From the NCBI GenBank assembly GCA_019310725.1, contig JAFDDT010000038.1, positions 1-36,100 on the forward strand: a DNA stretch of 36,100 bases. Direction: 5' to 3'. Position 1 is the first letter of the stretch. Each line of letters begins with the position of its first letter. The notes beneath the pieces were generated by a model that worked only from the letters and a program-made list of their open reading frames with translations, was not told where the DNA came from and did no database searches. The position numbers were made by a program, and so were the translations under genes. This DNA is from Deltaproteobacteria bacterium. GTDB taxonomy: Bacteria; Desulfobacterota; DSM-4660; Desulfatiglandales; B25-G16. Of the stretch, positions 7,822 to 14,673 are shown in pieces.

Positions 7822-7885
7822 CGGATCGCATGTATGTATATGCGTCAGAATGGTGAGCCATTCTCTTCGGCAGCAAGCTGGAAAG

Positions 7886-7946
7886 TGATAACATCGGGTT
7901 GGAGGAGACTCGCTAAAGCGCTCGCTCCTCATCCCACGCGTTATTT
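7886..7946 (+). other. attC site
   Basis: Left box TGATAAC (7886-7892), right box GTTATTT (7940-7946). The arms GGGTTGGAGGAG and CTCCTCATCCC pair with a bulge. The right box nearly matches the end of the next cassette (ATATAAC at 8713). Confidence 0.65.
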
Positions 7947-7968
7947 TTAAATCATAGGAGGTGATATT

Positions 7969-8277
7969 TTGACCATTATGAGATTGTGGCACGGCAAGGT
8001 TGATATCGAAAAGGCTGATGAATATGAGAAGTTTATGATTGAAAGAGCAGTACCAGATTATAGTTCTGTTGATGGGTTGCTAAAATTGTATTTCCAGCGG
8101 AGAAACGAAAAAACTACAGCGCATTTTCTTCTTATAACCATTTGGGATTCGTTAGAGTCAGTTAAAAAGTTTGCAGGCACCGAACCTGAACTTGCAAAGT
8201 ACTATCCAGAAGATGATTACTTTCTGCTGGAAAAAGAAAAATACACATCCCTATATCAAATATTTTATGAGAAATGA
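7969..8277 (+). CDS. antibiotic biosynthesis monooxygenase-like (ABM) protein
   Basis: This 102-aa protein has a dimeric alpha-beta barrel (ABM) pattern: an N-terminal strand RLWHGKVDIEKADEYEKFM, a central FLLITIWDSLESVKKFAG and a C-terminal strand. Small proteins of this fold include heme-degrading and cofactor-free monooxygenases, and many with no known substrate. TTG 7969 is chosen because AGGAGG (7956-7961) lies 7 nt upstream; ATG 7978 would be too far. Its stop is about 10 nt upstream of the next start (or overlaps an alternative start), so the two form one cassette operon. Confidence 0.75.
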   Translation: MTIMRLWHGKVDIEKADEYEKFMIERAVPDYSSVDGLLKLYFQRRNEKTTAHFLLITIWDSLESVKKFAGTEPELAKYYPEDDYFLLEKEKYTSLYQIFYEK

Positions 8278-8287
8278 CATAAACACC

Positions 8288-8695
8288 ATGGAAATTGAAA
8301 TCAAAAAATCACGGGAGATACCCAAAGATCAACTCCTTGAGATTTACCGGCTCAACAACTGGTCCTCTCCAGAAAAATCAGAATTACTTTACAAAGCCCT
8401 AACCAATTCACACACCTTGATTTCAGCCTGGGTAAACGGCAAAATGGTTGGCGTTGCCAACGCTATTTCCGACGGATATTTGGTCGTCTATTATCCCCAC
8501 ATGCTAGTCCACCCAGACTATCAGGGAAAAGGCATTGGAACCAAAATGTTGGAGGCCATGCAAAATATATATGGCGACTATCATCAGCAGATGGTCGTTG
8601 CCGATGGCAAGGCAATTGAATTTTACAAAAAATGCGGTTTTGAGAAAGCCGGTAAAACGGCATCCATGTGGATTTGCCAAGGAATTGACCATTAA
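8288..8695 (+). CDS. GNAT family N-acetyltransferase
   Basis: This ~135-aa Gcn5-related acetyltransferase has the acetyl-CoA loop HPDYQGKGIGTKMLEAM (Q/R-x-x-G-x-G) in its second half and the C-terminal AIEFYKKCGFEKAG typical of the family. The substrate is unknown. The track starts at 8171, inside the previous gene. ATG 8288 or ATG 8267 are the realistic starts; neither has a strong ribosome site, and coupling to the upstream gene is likely. It is followed by a long attC. Confidence 0.85.
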   Translation: MEIEIKKSREIPKDQLLEIYRLNNWSSPEKSELLYKALTNSHTLISAWVNGKMVGVANAISDGYLVVYYPHMLVHPDYQGKGIGTKMLEAMQNIYGDYHQQMVVADGKAIEFYKKCGFEKAGKTASMWICQGIDH

Positions 8696-8712
8696 TATCA
8701 GACAGATAAATC

Positions 8713-8845
8713 ATATAACAAAGGGGTCAAGCTGGCCGCCAACAGCGCGGCGATTTATCAAAGTTGCTGCCCGCGCACACAGTCTTGTGGTGTTTCAAGG
8801 TTGATTGCTCTGCATGTTGGCGGCAGCTTACCCCTGGCGTTGGTG
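8713..8845 (+). other. attC site, long VCR-like
   Basis: Left box ATATAAC (8713-8719), right box GTTGGTG (8839-8845). The arms AGGGGTCAAGCTGGCCGCCA and TGGCGGCAGCTTACCCCT pair with two extrahelical bases. At 133 bp it is in the size range of long superintegron attC sites. Confidence 0.85.
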
Positions 8846-8930
8846 TACCCATATCATACCAGCATCCAAATAAACGCTTGCCTTATAAAGCAATTGGTGG
8901 TACATACAAAAGTACAATAGGAGGTATACA

Positions 8931-9212
8931 ATGGGAAAACTTTTAAATATCCTTCCGGTAAGCGATTTGAGGCAGGACGCTGCCAAGGTCCTGAAAAAAT
9001 TACGAGACAACAAGGAACCCATTATCATTACACAAAGGGGACGGGCAGCTGCTGTCATAATCGGTGTCGAGGCGTATGAGAAATCCGAACACGATAAAGA
9101 GATCCTCCGGCTTTTGGCTAAGGGAGATAAGGAAATAGAAATTGGCAAGGGTTATGATCTAGATACTGTTCTTGCTGAAGCTGATTTAATCCTATCTCAG
9201 GAGCCATCGTGA
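8931..9212 (+). CDS. Phd/YefM-type antitoxin
   Basis: This 93-aa antitoxin of the Phd/YefM family has the pattern ILPVSDLRQDAAKVLKKLRDNKEPIIITQRGRAAAVIIGVEAY, i.e. an N-terminal DNA-binding fold followed by an acidic toxin-neutralising tail. It is expected to repress its own promoter together with the toxin. AGGAGGT precedes ATG 8931 with good spacing. A plausible promoter TTGCCT-17-TACATA lies at 8878-8906 inside the cassette. The stop overlaps the toxin start by 4 nt (GTGA). Confidence 0.9.
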   Translation: MGKLLNILPVSDLRQDAAKVLKKLRDNKEPIIITQRGRAAAVIIGVEAYEKSEHDKEILRLLAKGDKEIEIGKGYDLDTVLAEADLILSQEPS

Positions 9213-9499
9213 GAGTCCGGTTCACACCTTCTGCCAGAGCCCATTTTCTGTCTGCTCTCGCATATATTCGGCAGGATAAACCTTCTGCAGCAACCACTTT
9301 TCGAGAGCATTCCGAAACAGTTTTGCGAAGGCTCGAGGACTTTCCTGAATCCGGAAGAATTATACCAGAATTTCCAGAGCTTCCCTATAGGGAGGTGATC
9401 ATATCGCCATACCGTTTTTTTTATAAAATCAAAGGCGATGTCGTTTGGATAGTTGCAGTTTGGCATCGGGCGCAGATTCCAAAGCAACCAAGCTATTAA
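9209..9499 (+). CDS. parE: ParE/RelE superfamily toxin
   Basis: This 96-aa toxin has the usual ParE order: VRFTPSARAHFLSALAYIRQDKPSAA, LEDFPESGRIIPEF, PYREVIISPYRFFYKIKGDVVWIVAVWH. ParE toxins act on gyrase and RelE on ribosome-bound mRNA; ParE is more likely from the SGRxxPE and YRxxY pattern. The GTG start 9209 overlaps the antitoxin TGA, so translation is coupled. The stop is next to the attC left box. Confidence 0.9.
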   Translation: MRVRFTPSARAHFLSALAYIRQDKPSAATTFREHSETVLRRLEDFPESGRIIPEFPELPYREVIISPYRFFYKIKGDVVWIVAVWHRAQIPKQPSY

Positions 9500-9500
9500 G

Positions 9501-9638
9501 CGCCAACCCTGCGCTTGAGAGGGACCGGGAAAAGCCGTGCCGTTTTTTGAAGGCATCAGCAAATCATAGTTTTTGGTTCCTTCATAGTATTTTGGTCATC
9601 GTTTCCCGGCCCATCAGCTTTGCGTTGGGGCGTTTAGG
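9501..9638 (+). other. attC site
   Basis: The left box CGCCAAC (9501-9507) matches the cassette start GTTGGTG (8839) at most positions. Arms include CCGGGAAA/TTTCCCGG and GCGCTTGA/TCAGCTTTGC. Two right boxes are possible, GTTGGGG (9624) and GTTTAGG (9632). The second better fits ACCTAAC at 11024. Confidence 0.75.
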
Positions 9639-9646
9639 CATTTGAA

Positions 9647-10036
9647 ATGGAATTTACGCTTTTATACCAAGGGCCTTTAAAGTCGAGAGGTTCTGCAAAA
9701 CAGAAACAGGAAATTCGCCGTGTTTTTCATCCTCAATTGAAATTGCTCTGGTCACAGCAACCGCTCAATGGATTTAATGAATTTCTTCAAGAAAATCCGG
9801 ACAAAGGGAAAACATCCATTCTTCAAAAAATTGGTCAATTCGTATATGCGCCCCTTATTAATGATAAATTGAAGGTAATAGCTGAGTTAGGCGACCTTAT
9901 TTGTCTTCTGTCCACACATTTTTTGCTTGATATTCCCTTCCTTTCTGATCATCCTAATTTAAACCAACAAACAAGAAGAATCAGAAAGGAGACAAGAAAT
10001 GACCATCCAAGAAGCCGTATTCGATATTTTGAATGA
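9647..10036 (+). CDS. hypothetical protein, apparently truncated/frameshifted family member
   Basis: This 129-aa ORF starts with MEFTLLYQGPLKSRGSAKQK, which resembles the start of a hypothetical-protein family I have seen in bacteria as proteins of ~200 aa or more. The resemblance holds to about residue 80 (KLKVIAEL). After that the sequence turns into a low-complexity hydrophobic and charged tail that overlaps the next gene by 38 nt. I infer a frameshift or deletion with loss of the C-terminal domain. The start lies 9-17 nt after the attC right box, as expected for a cassette gene. No function is known. Confidence 0.55.
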   Translation: MEFTLLYQGPLKSRGSAKQKQEIRRVFHPQLKLLWSQQPLNGFNEFLQENPDKGKTSILQKIGQFVYAPLINDKLKVIAELGDLICLLSTHFLLDIPFLSDHPNLNQQTRRIRKETRNDHPRSRIRYFE

Positions 10037-10241
10037 AGTGGGAAGACCTCTTAGTTCAAGGGAATTAGCGAAAATTGCATTAGACCGTGGTATGGTCACA
10101 AGCTACGCTAAAGATCCTGTGCAGTCTCATGCTCAAACGATAGAGAAAAACATAAGGGATGATGTCTACAATAGGCCTAAATTAATTTTTATACCTACTG
10201 CACAGGGAAGGCTAATTGGAAACCCACGTGGGATAACATAG
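9999..10241 (+). CDS. HARE-HTH-like winged-helix protein
   Basis: This 80-aa single-domain protein has the HARE-HTH pattern: TIQEAVFDILNEVGRPLSSRELAKIALDRGMV, then a Y-x-D-I-like helix (NIRDDVYNRP) and an F-I-x-x-x-GR-x-G-like wing (FIPTAQGRLIGN). HARE-HTH domains occur in RNA polymerase delta, in restriction-related proteins and in chromatin factors, and are thought to bind DNA. AGGAGA lies 7-9 nt before ATG 9999. It may be a fragment of a larger restriction-associated gene, because decayed coding sequence follows. Confidence 0.7.
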   Translation: MTIQEAVFDILNEVGRPLSSRELAKIALDRGMVTSYAKDPVQSHAQTIEKNIRDDVYNRPKLIFIPTAQGRLIGNPRGIT

Positions 10242-10458
10242 AAAAGATGATAACGATCCGAAATTCGACTACATTAAAAGAGCTCAAGGCAAAATTACCT
10301 ATTGGGTATTTGAATAAATTCGGTTGGCAGAACAAGCAAAGCTCGCCAAAGACTTTGATGAAACGGTTACGCTACTGTTAAAGAAAGGGCTGTCAGCAGT
10401 CGCTCCGGATATCAAGAAGGGGCTGATTCAACAGCTTAATGAATTTGAGAGGCTGTAA
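10237..10458 (+). pseudogene. decayed coding remnant
   Basis: One frame between TAA 10234 and TAA 10456 reads protein-like on both sides of an internal TAA at 10315. The first piece ends YIKRAQGKITYWVFE, and the second contains LAEQAKLAKDFDETVTLLLK and IKKGLIQQLNEFERL. There is no start codon or ribosome site. Most likely this is the C-terminal remnant of an older cassette gene lying before the TA pair. The family is not recognised. Confidence 0.4.
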
Positions 10459-10563
10459 AGTCTCAGATTGAAAGCTTACCTTCGGATGGTGCTGATTGTG
10501 TAAGTGGACGAGCAATTTCCGACAAAACGGTACTGGGTTATAATATACATAAGGAGGTATTAA

Positions 10564-10746
10564 ATGGCTGTTAAAGATATTGCCAAAAAAGTAATTGACA
10601 CCTTGCCAGATGAAGCGACTATGGATGACATTATCCATGCCCTTTACATCAAAACAAAGTTTGAACATGGTGAGCGAGAAATCCGAGAGGGGAAAGGGAT
10701 TTCGCACGAAGAGGCCAAACAGAGGCTGCAAAAATGGGTAAAGTGA
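10564..10746 (+). CDS. small antitoxin of a ParE/RelE-type module
   Basis: This 60-aa protein has the pattern AVKDIAKKVIDTLPDEATMDDIIHALYIKTKFEHGEREIREGKGISHEEAK, typical of short antitoxins that lie directly upstream of ParE/RelE toxins. The strong ribosome site AAGGAGG is 6-7 nt before ATG. A TATAAT box lies at 10539-10544, with only a poor -35 box. It overlaps the toxin start by 13 nt. Confidence 0.85.
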   Translation: MAVKDIAKKVIDTLPDEATMDDIIHALYIKTKFEHGEREIREGKGISHEEAKQRLQKWVK

Positions 10747-11012
10747 TTTGGGCTCCATCTGCATTGGACGATATCGATGCGATCGCTAAATATATTGCAA
10801 GAGATTCCGTATATAGGGCATCCCTTTTTGTAAGCCGAATAATTGAAGCAACAGATCGTCTGCGAGAATTCCCCATGTCGGGGCGTGTAATACCTGAAAT
10901 TGGTGAGCAATCTTGCAGGGAAATACTTTATGTATCTTATCGTATTATGTACCGGGTTGAGGGCAATAATGTATGGATCACTGGAGTTGTTCATGGTGCG
11001 AGAGATTGGTGA
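10734..11012 (+). CDS. parE: ParE-type toxin
   Basis: This 92-aa toxin of the ParE/RelE superfamily has VIWAPSALDDIDAIAKYIARDS, LREFPMSGRVIPEI, REILYVSYRIMYRVEGNNVWITGVVHGARDW. The SGRxVPE-like and YRxxYR blocks and the terminal HGxRDW match ParE. It is translationally coupled to the antitoxin by overlap. It ends 12 nt before an attC. Confidence 0.9.
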   Translation: MGKVIWAPSALDDIDAIAKYIARDSVYRASLFVSRIIEATDRLREFPMSGRVIPEIGEQSCREILYVSYRIMYRVEGNNVWITGVVHGARDW

Positions 11013-11023
11013 GCACATTGATC

Positions 11024-11082
11024 ACCTAACAAGGCAAATGCAGCCGACAGCTTATAGCTGCAGCTGATTTGAAGCGTTCTAC
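11024..11082 (+). other. attC site
   Basis: Left box ACCTAAC (11024-11030), right box GTTCTAC (11076-11082). The arms CAAATGCAGCCGACAGCT and AGCTGCAGCTGATTTG pair with an extrahelical G. The right box is the exact complement of GTAGAAC at 11759, the end of the following cassette. Confidence 0.88.
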
Positions 11083-11092
11083 CTCTTGACAC

Positions 11093-11120
11093 TTGACAAA
11101 TAAATTAGCTATTGTACAAT
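11093..11120 (+). promoter_or_regulatory. promoter of the VapC/Phd cassette
   Basis: The boxes are TTGACA (11093-11098), a 16-bp spacer and TACAAT (11115-11120). A second TTGACA begins at 11086. The -10 box lies within a dyad ATTGTACAAT that could be an operator. GGAGGGAAGT then precedes ATG 11150. Confidence 0.6.
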
Positions 11121-11149
11121 TGTCATAAATACATATTCTGGAGGGAAGT

Positions 11150-11542
11150 ATGGATGTTGTAATTGATACATCTGCATTGATTGGAGTTATTGTTGGCGAA
11201 CCTGAACGTAGTAGGATTGTTGAATTTACTACTGGAAATACACTTATTGGACCTGGCTCTATTCCCTGGGAAATTGGCAATGCCTTTTCTGCCATGTTTA
11301 AACAGAACAGGCTAACACTTGATGAAGCCCGGAAGGGCCTTGTGATTTTCGATAGTATCCCTATCCGGTACATCAAATCAGATTTTGTTAATACCTTAAA
11401 AATATCCAAACAAGCCAACATGTATGCATACGATGCCTATTTCTTGGATTGTGCTATTAGACATAAAGCACCGCTATTGACGTTGGATCGAAAGCTAAAG
11501 ACAGCTGCTCAAAATCTTAACATCGAAACCATGGAGGTCTAG
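11150..11542 (+). CDS. PIN-domain toxin (VapC-like)
   Basis: This 130-aa PIN-domain RNase has acidic residues in the expected places: D6 in VVIDTSALIG, E in IPWEIGNAF (~44) and two Asp in YAYDAYFLDCA (~97-103). It is probably an mRNA or tRNA endonuclease toxin. GGAGGG precedes ATG 11150. It comes before its antitoxin, the reverse of the usual vapBC order. The pair fills one cassette exactly. Confidence 0.88.
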   Translation: MDVVIDTSALIGVIVGEPERSRIVEFTTGNTLIGPGSIPWEIGNAFSAMFKQNRLTLDEARKGLVIFDSIPIRYIKSDFVNTLKISKQANMYAYDAYFLDCAIRHKAPLLTLDRKLKTAAQNLNIETMEV

Positions 11543-11543
11543 A

Positions 11544-11762
11544 ATGCAAGTTTATACATATTCAGAAGCTCGACAAAAATTCGCAAAAGTATTAGAGCAG
11601 GCTGAACATACAGGAAAAGTCCTAATTCGAAGGAAAGACGGAAGAACTTTCGCCCTAGTTCCGGAAAAGATCGTTTCTTCGCCTTTGAATGTCCCATCAA
11701 TTAAAGCAAATATAACGACGCAAGAAATAGTAGATATTGTTCGAGAAGGAAGAGAAAGGTAG
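11544..11762 (+). CDS. Phd/YefM-like antitoxin of the PIN toxin
   Basis: This 72-aa protein begins MQVYTYSEARQKFAKVLEQAEHTGKVLIRRKDGRTFALVP, the Phd/YefM fold. The short C-terminal region is the likely toxin-binding part. It starts 1 nt after the toxin stop, so the genes are co-translated. The TAG stop is inside the attC left box GTAGAAC, as in the first cassette. Confidence 0.85.
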   Translation: MQVYTYSEARQKFAKVLEQAEHTGKVLIRRKDGRTFALVPEKIVSSPLNVPSIKANITTQEIVDIVREGRER

Positions 11763-11863
11763 AACAAACGGATGAACCAGACGGGAATAACTTGCGGATT
11801 TTATCGTAAAGGCTGTGCAGGCTTGAAAGCTTGCAAGCCCGCTGGTTATCCTTCACGTTCGGA
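11759..11863 (+). other. attC site
   Basis: The left box GTAGAAC (11759-11765) is an exact complement of GTTCTAC at 11076. The right box is GTTCGGA (11857-11863). The arms GGATGAACCAGACGGG and CCCGCTGGTTATCC pair with an extrahelical A. The right box complements GCCGAAC at 14470 at six of seven positions. Confidence 0.85.
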
Positions 11864-11876
11864 TTAAAATTACATC

Positions 11877-11904
11877 TTGACATCTATCCGTTTATAAATA
11901 CAAT
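11877..11904 (+). promoter_or_regulatory. promoter of brnT1, likely leaderless
   Basis: The boxes are TTGACA (11877-11882), a 16-bp spacer and TACAAT (11899-11904). Transcription would start about 7 nt downstream, at or next to ATG 11911. No ribosome site precedes that ATG, so the mRNA is predicted to be leaderless. Confidence 0.6.
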
Positions 11905-11910
11905 GTACAT

Positions 11911-12204
11911 ATGATTGAATTAAGGTTCGAATGGGATAAACGGAAGGAAAAAACTAATATAAGAAAGCATGGCGTTTCTTTCGATGAAGCACGTACAGCT
12001 TTTTATGATGAAAATGCGCTACAATTTTTTGACCCCGACCATTCAAAAGAGGAAGACCGTTTCATCTTGCTTGGGATAAGTTTTAAGCTTTGGATAGTAG
12101 TTGTCTGCCACTGTTTTCGAAAAAGTGAGACGGTAGTTAGAATTATATCTGCCAGGAAGGCGGATAAAGATGAAGAAAATGAGTATTGGAGGTCTAGACG
12201 ATGA
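11911..12204 (+). CDS. brnT: BrnT family ribonuclease toxin
   Basis: This 97-aa BrnT toxin (RelE-like RNase fold) has the family pattern FEWDKRKEKTNIRKHGVSFDEARTAF, an acidic linker, EDRFILLGISF and VVRIISARKADKDEENEYW. The EWD...KHGVSFEEA block and the RIISARKA block are the two family signatures. It overlaps brnA by 4 nt. The start is set by the leaderless promoter. Confidence 0.93.
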   Translation: MIELRFEWDKRKEKTNIRKHGVSFDEARTAFYDENALQFFDPDHSKEEDRFILLGISFKLWIVVVCHCFRKSETVVRIISARKADKDEENEYWRSRR

Positions 12205-12476
12205 GAGAACATTACGATTTCTCAAAAATGAAAGGGCGTAAAAACCCTTACACCAAGTATTTAAAACAACCGGTAACTATGCGACTGGACCGTGACACCG
12301 TTTCCTATTTTAAGTCCCTGGCGGAAGAAACAGGTATTCCTTATCAGAGCCTGATTAATCTTTATCTTCGTGACTGCGCGGTTCACCACCGAAAACTACA
12401 CATGAAATGGCATCCTGAAATCAACAAGGTGCCTGATCGTGCCAAGGTAAACCCGAAACCTTGGGATTCCACGTAA
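12201..12476 (+). CDS. brnA: BrnA family antitoxin
   Basis: This 91-aa antitoxin has an N-terminal toxin-binding segment (HYDFSKMKGRKNPYTKYLKQPVTMRLD) and a ribbon-helix-helix DNA-binding part (TVSYFKSLAEETGIPYQSLINLYLRDCA). With BrnT it would autorepress the operon. GGAGG precedes it within brnT. No attC follows; a group II intron begins about 30 nt after its stop. Confidence 0.9.
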   Translation: MREHYDFSKMKGRKNPYTKYLKQPVTMRLDRDTVSYFKSLAEETGIPYQSLINLYLRDCAVHHRKLHMKWHPEINKVPDRAKVNPKPWDST

Positions 12477-12505
12477 ATCGGGATGAAATTGGTTATTGTT
12501 GCCCA

Positions 12506-13880
12506 GTGGGTGATCGCATACCGTGATAGTCCCACCTGGCCAAAGATTAGCCACCAGGTCAGTAGTGAAATGCAGGTGCAAACCCTGTAACGGGAGTACG
12601 GAGCTGGATGGATCAAGGGTACAGGCTCTGTATTGAGCCCCGATAAATGTATAGCTGTGGTCATTGGATAATCCTGCGTTGCAGGAGAAAGCCGACGCTT
12701 TTCAGCATGTCGGAAGGCAGCAGTCCTGGTTGCGCTATGGCAAGCGGCAGGGCCACCACCGGGGTCTTAGACCAGGGCATGTTCTCAAAGGGGTAGCTCG
12801 GGAACTGGGGAGAGCCGACTGTCTCCTTGTGAGAGAGCCCGGAAGATGAGGGGTACCGGCAGATCAAGAGCCCTGGCGCTGTCGAACAGCCTTTGAGCAA
12901 CAGCGAGTCCGGCACTCATAGTATTGAGTGGTGGAGACACAAACGAGCGGAGGCACGCAAGGTATCGGGTGAGGATAGCAAAGAGCGAACGAACCCGAGA
13001 CGGGCATTTGGCAGTTTTAGTGGATCATAGTACCGATGGTCGTGCGTGAAGCAAGACCTGAGAAGGTGGGGAAGTGAGGCCCAAGCGACCCACTTAAGGG
13101 AAGGTGAAGCCGGGTACGACGTTCTATTGAAGGGAAAGATGGGAGATACTTCGAGATCGCAAACCGTGTCAACGAGACTTCAACAGATTGCGAAACAGGC
13201 AGAGGACTATCCGCAGATGGTCTTCACGACCCTGGCGCATTACATCGATGTTGATCTTCTTCGAGAAGCCTACCGACATACGCGCAAGAACAGTTCCCCT
13301 GGAGTTGACGGCATAACTGCAAAACAGTACGGGGAAGACCTTGAGGCAAGCCTTATTGATCTCCACGAGCGACTCAAAAGTGGGCGATACAAGGCACCTC
13401 CGGTATTGCGAGCATGGCTGGAGAAGGACAATGGGAAAAAGCGACCCATAGGCAAGCCAACGTTCGGGGACAAGATTGTCCAAAGGGCAGGGATGATGCT
13501 TCTTGAGCCGATAGGAGAGCAGTACAAAGTGCTATGTTCCAAGCTCAGAGGCTTCTACCAGTATTATGGAGTCAGAAGCAATTACAAGGCTTTGGAGGTG
13601 GTATTTGAATACACACAGAAGGCGTGGCGACGCTGGCTGAGCCGAAGGAGTCACAAAGGAAAAGTGCTCTTTGAGGAGATCTTCGAAAGAAGTATCCCTT
13701 ACCCCTGCCGAGGATAGTCCATAGTATTTAAAGCCACAAGGGCAGCAAAGTCGTGCGCCACTTGGGGTGTCGCCTGAGTGGTTGAAGGTTTGGTAAAAGA
13801 ACCTGAATCGAGGAACCGGATGAGGGAAATCTTCAAGTCCGGGTCTGTGGGGAGGGCGCCGGGCAACCGGTGCCTTTACC
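12506..13880 (+). mobile_element. degenerate group II intron
   Basis: This ~1.37-kb region has a long structured 5' part without ORF, a decayed maturase gene and a 3' domain V/VI. Domain V is around 13812-13845 (AACCGGATGAGGGAAATC... AAGTCCGG), followed by a domain VI hairpin GGCGCCGG-GCAA-CCGGTGCC ending near TTTAC (13879). The 5' end is estimated near GTGGG at 12506 and is uncertain by tens of bases. Group II introns often settle in integrons. Here it separates two BrnT/BrnA pairs. Confidence 0.8.
13139..13731 (+). pseudogene. group II intron reverse transcriptase/maturase with internal deletion
   Basis: From ATG 13139 the protein reads SQTVSTRLQQIAKQAEDYPQ, the usual LtrA-type start, then RT0-RT2 (REAYRHTRKNSSPGVDGIT, KKRPIGKPTFGDKIVQR). 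It then jumps directly to the C-terminal domain X (KLRGFYQYYGVRSNYKALEV, WLSRRSHKG). The central RT blocks, including the catalytic YADD, are missing (~200-250 residues), with the frame kept. Near 13687 a 1-nt loss shifts the frame, and the normal ending KKYPLPLPRIVHSI is found in the next frame up to about 13731. The enzyme must be inactive. The track start at GTG 13046 is too far upstream. Confidence 0.88.
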
Positions 13881-13934
13881 TGGAAGATGGACTGGCAAAT
13901 CCGCTGGCGCTTCACAGGCGCCACTGAGCGTGGG

Positions 13935-13969
13935 CGATAGGGCGGACCGCTCGCTGCTGCTCGCCCGGC
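13935..13969. repeat. 35-nt dispersed repeat, copy B
   Basis: This is identical to 6884-6918. It lies between the intron end and the second brnT. A weak attC-like dyad (CTGGCGC/GCGCCA, followed by GAGCGTGGGCG) lies just before it at ~13900-13935. Confidence 0.7.
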
Positions 13970-14000
13970 AGATAAATATAATGGAAACGAGGAACAATTA

Positions 14001-14282
14001 ATGCTAATATTCGAATGGGATCTTGAAAAGGCAAAAACTAATCTGAAAAAACATGGTGTCTCTTTTGAGGAAGCGAGCACCGCTTTTAAAGATCCTTTGT
14101 CATTAACCATAGATGATCCTTTACATTCAAGCGATGAAGAAAGATTGATCCTTATTGGAATATCATATAATAATCGCATGTTGGTTATCGTTCATACTGA
14201 AATAGGGGACAATATAAGGATTATCAGTTCCAGAAAAGCCACCAAGAAAGAAAGGAACTATTATGAAGCCGATGTCCAATGA
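14001..14282 (+). CDS. brnT: BrnT family toxin, second copy
   Basis: This 93-aa BrnT has FEWDLEKAKTNLKKHGVSFEEASTAF, EERLILIGISY and IRIISSRKATKKERNYYE. It is clearly related to, but divergent from, the copy at 11911. GAGGA precedes ATG 14001, and TATAAT lies at 13977 with a poor -35 box. The 3' end overlaps its antitoxin by 20 nt. Confidence 0.92.
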   Translation: MLIFEWDLEKAKTNLKKHGVSFEEASTAFKDPLSLTIDDPLHSSDEERLILIGISYNNRMLVIVHTEIGDNIRIISSRKATKKERNYYEADVQ

Positions 14283-14487
14283 TCCAGATATGTTGGAAGA
14301 ATATAATTTTAGCAAGGGGATAAGGGGTAAATACGCAGAAAGATATTCAAAAGGAACAAATGTTGTAATCATTGACCCGGACGTAGCCGAGTTTTTCCCA
14401 GATGAGAACTCTGTCAATGACGCATTAAGATCGTTAATCCCTATTATTAAAAAGAGAGAAAAGCGGGCTGCCGAACAAGGGCATTGA
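14263..14487 (+). CDS. BrnA-like antitoxin, second copy
   Basis: This 74-aa antitoxin has an N-terminal toxin-binding part (MLEEYNFSKGIRGKYAERYSKGTNVVIIDPDVAEFF) and a short helical region (ENSVNDALRSLIPIIKKREKR). It differs from BrnA1 and matches the shorter BrnA-like type that often follows BrnT. AAAGGAAC lies ~8 nt before ATG 14263; ATG 14272 (MSNDPD) is an alternative. The stop lies inside the next attC. Confidence 0.85.
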   Translation: MKPMSNDPDMLEEYNFSKGIRGKYAERYSKGTNVVIIDPDVAEFFPDENSVNDALRSLIPIIKKREKRAAEQGH

Positions 14488-14600
14488 GATGGACTGGGAA
14501 AAGCTGGTGCGCTTTTACCCTTTCCGGATATCTTCAAAAATCTCCTCCTTTTCAAAGCCCTTCTTCTCTTTTCCCAGCGCACTCATTCCTGGTGTTATGC
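14470..14600 (+). other. attC site, long
   Basis: Left box GCCGAAC (14470-14476), right box GTTATGC (14594-14600). The arms GGACTGGGAAAAG and CTTTTCCCAGCG pair within a ~131-bp site. The left box best matches GTTCGGA at 11857, two TA pairs upstream. The right box exactly matches GCATAAC at 16901. Confidence 0.82.
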
Positions 14601-14673
14601 TTCTACAAATAGAAATTCTCCACAACATTTAAGTTAATTGATGGAGGCTTAGAGGTAAGGGGGGTGGTCAGGA

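Noticed and set aside
12383-12915. Minus-strand ORFs (93 and 84 aa) and plus ORF 12664-12849 in the intron 5' region
   Set aside because: They lie in the structured RNA part of a group II intron and overlap each other; no protein family pattern.
13900-13935. attC between the group II intron and brnT2
   Set aside because: A CTGGCGC/GCGCCA dyad is present, but the right box is GAGCGTGGGCG, lacking GTT, and no left box is found; too weak to list as a site.
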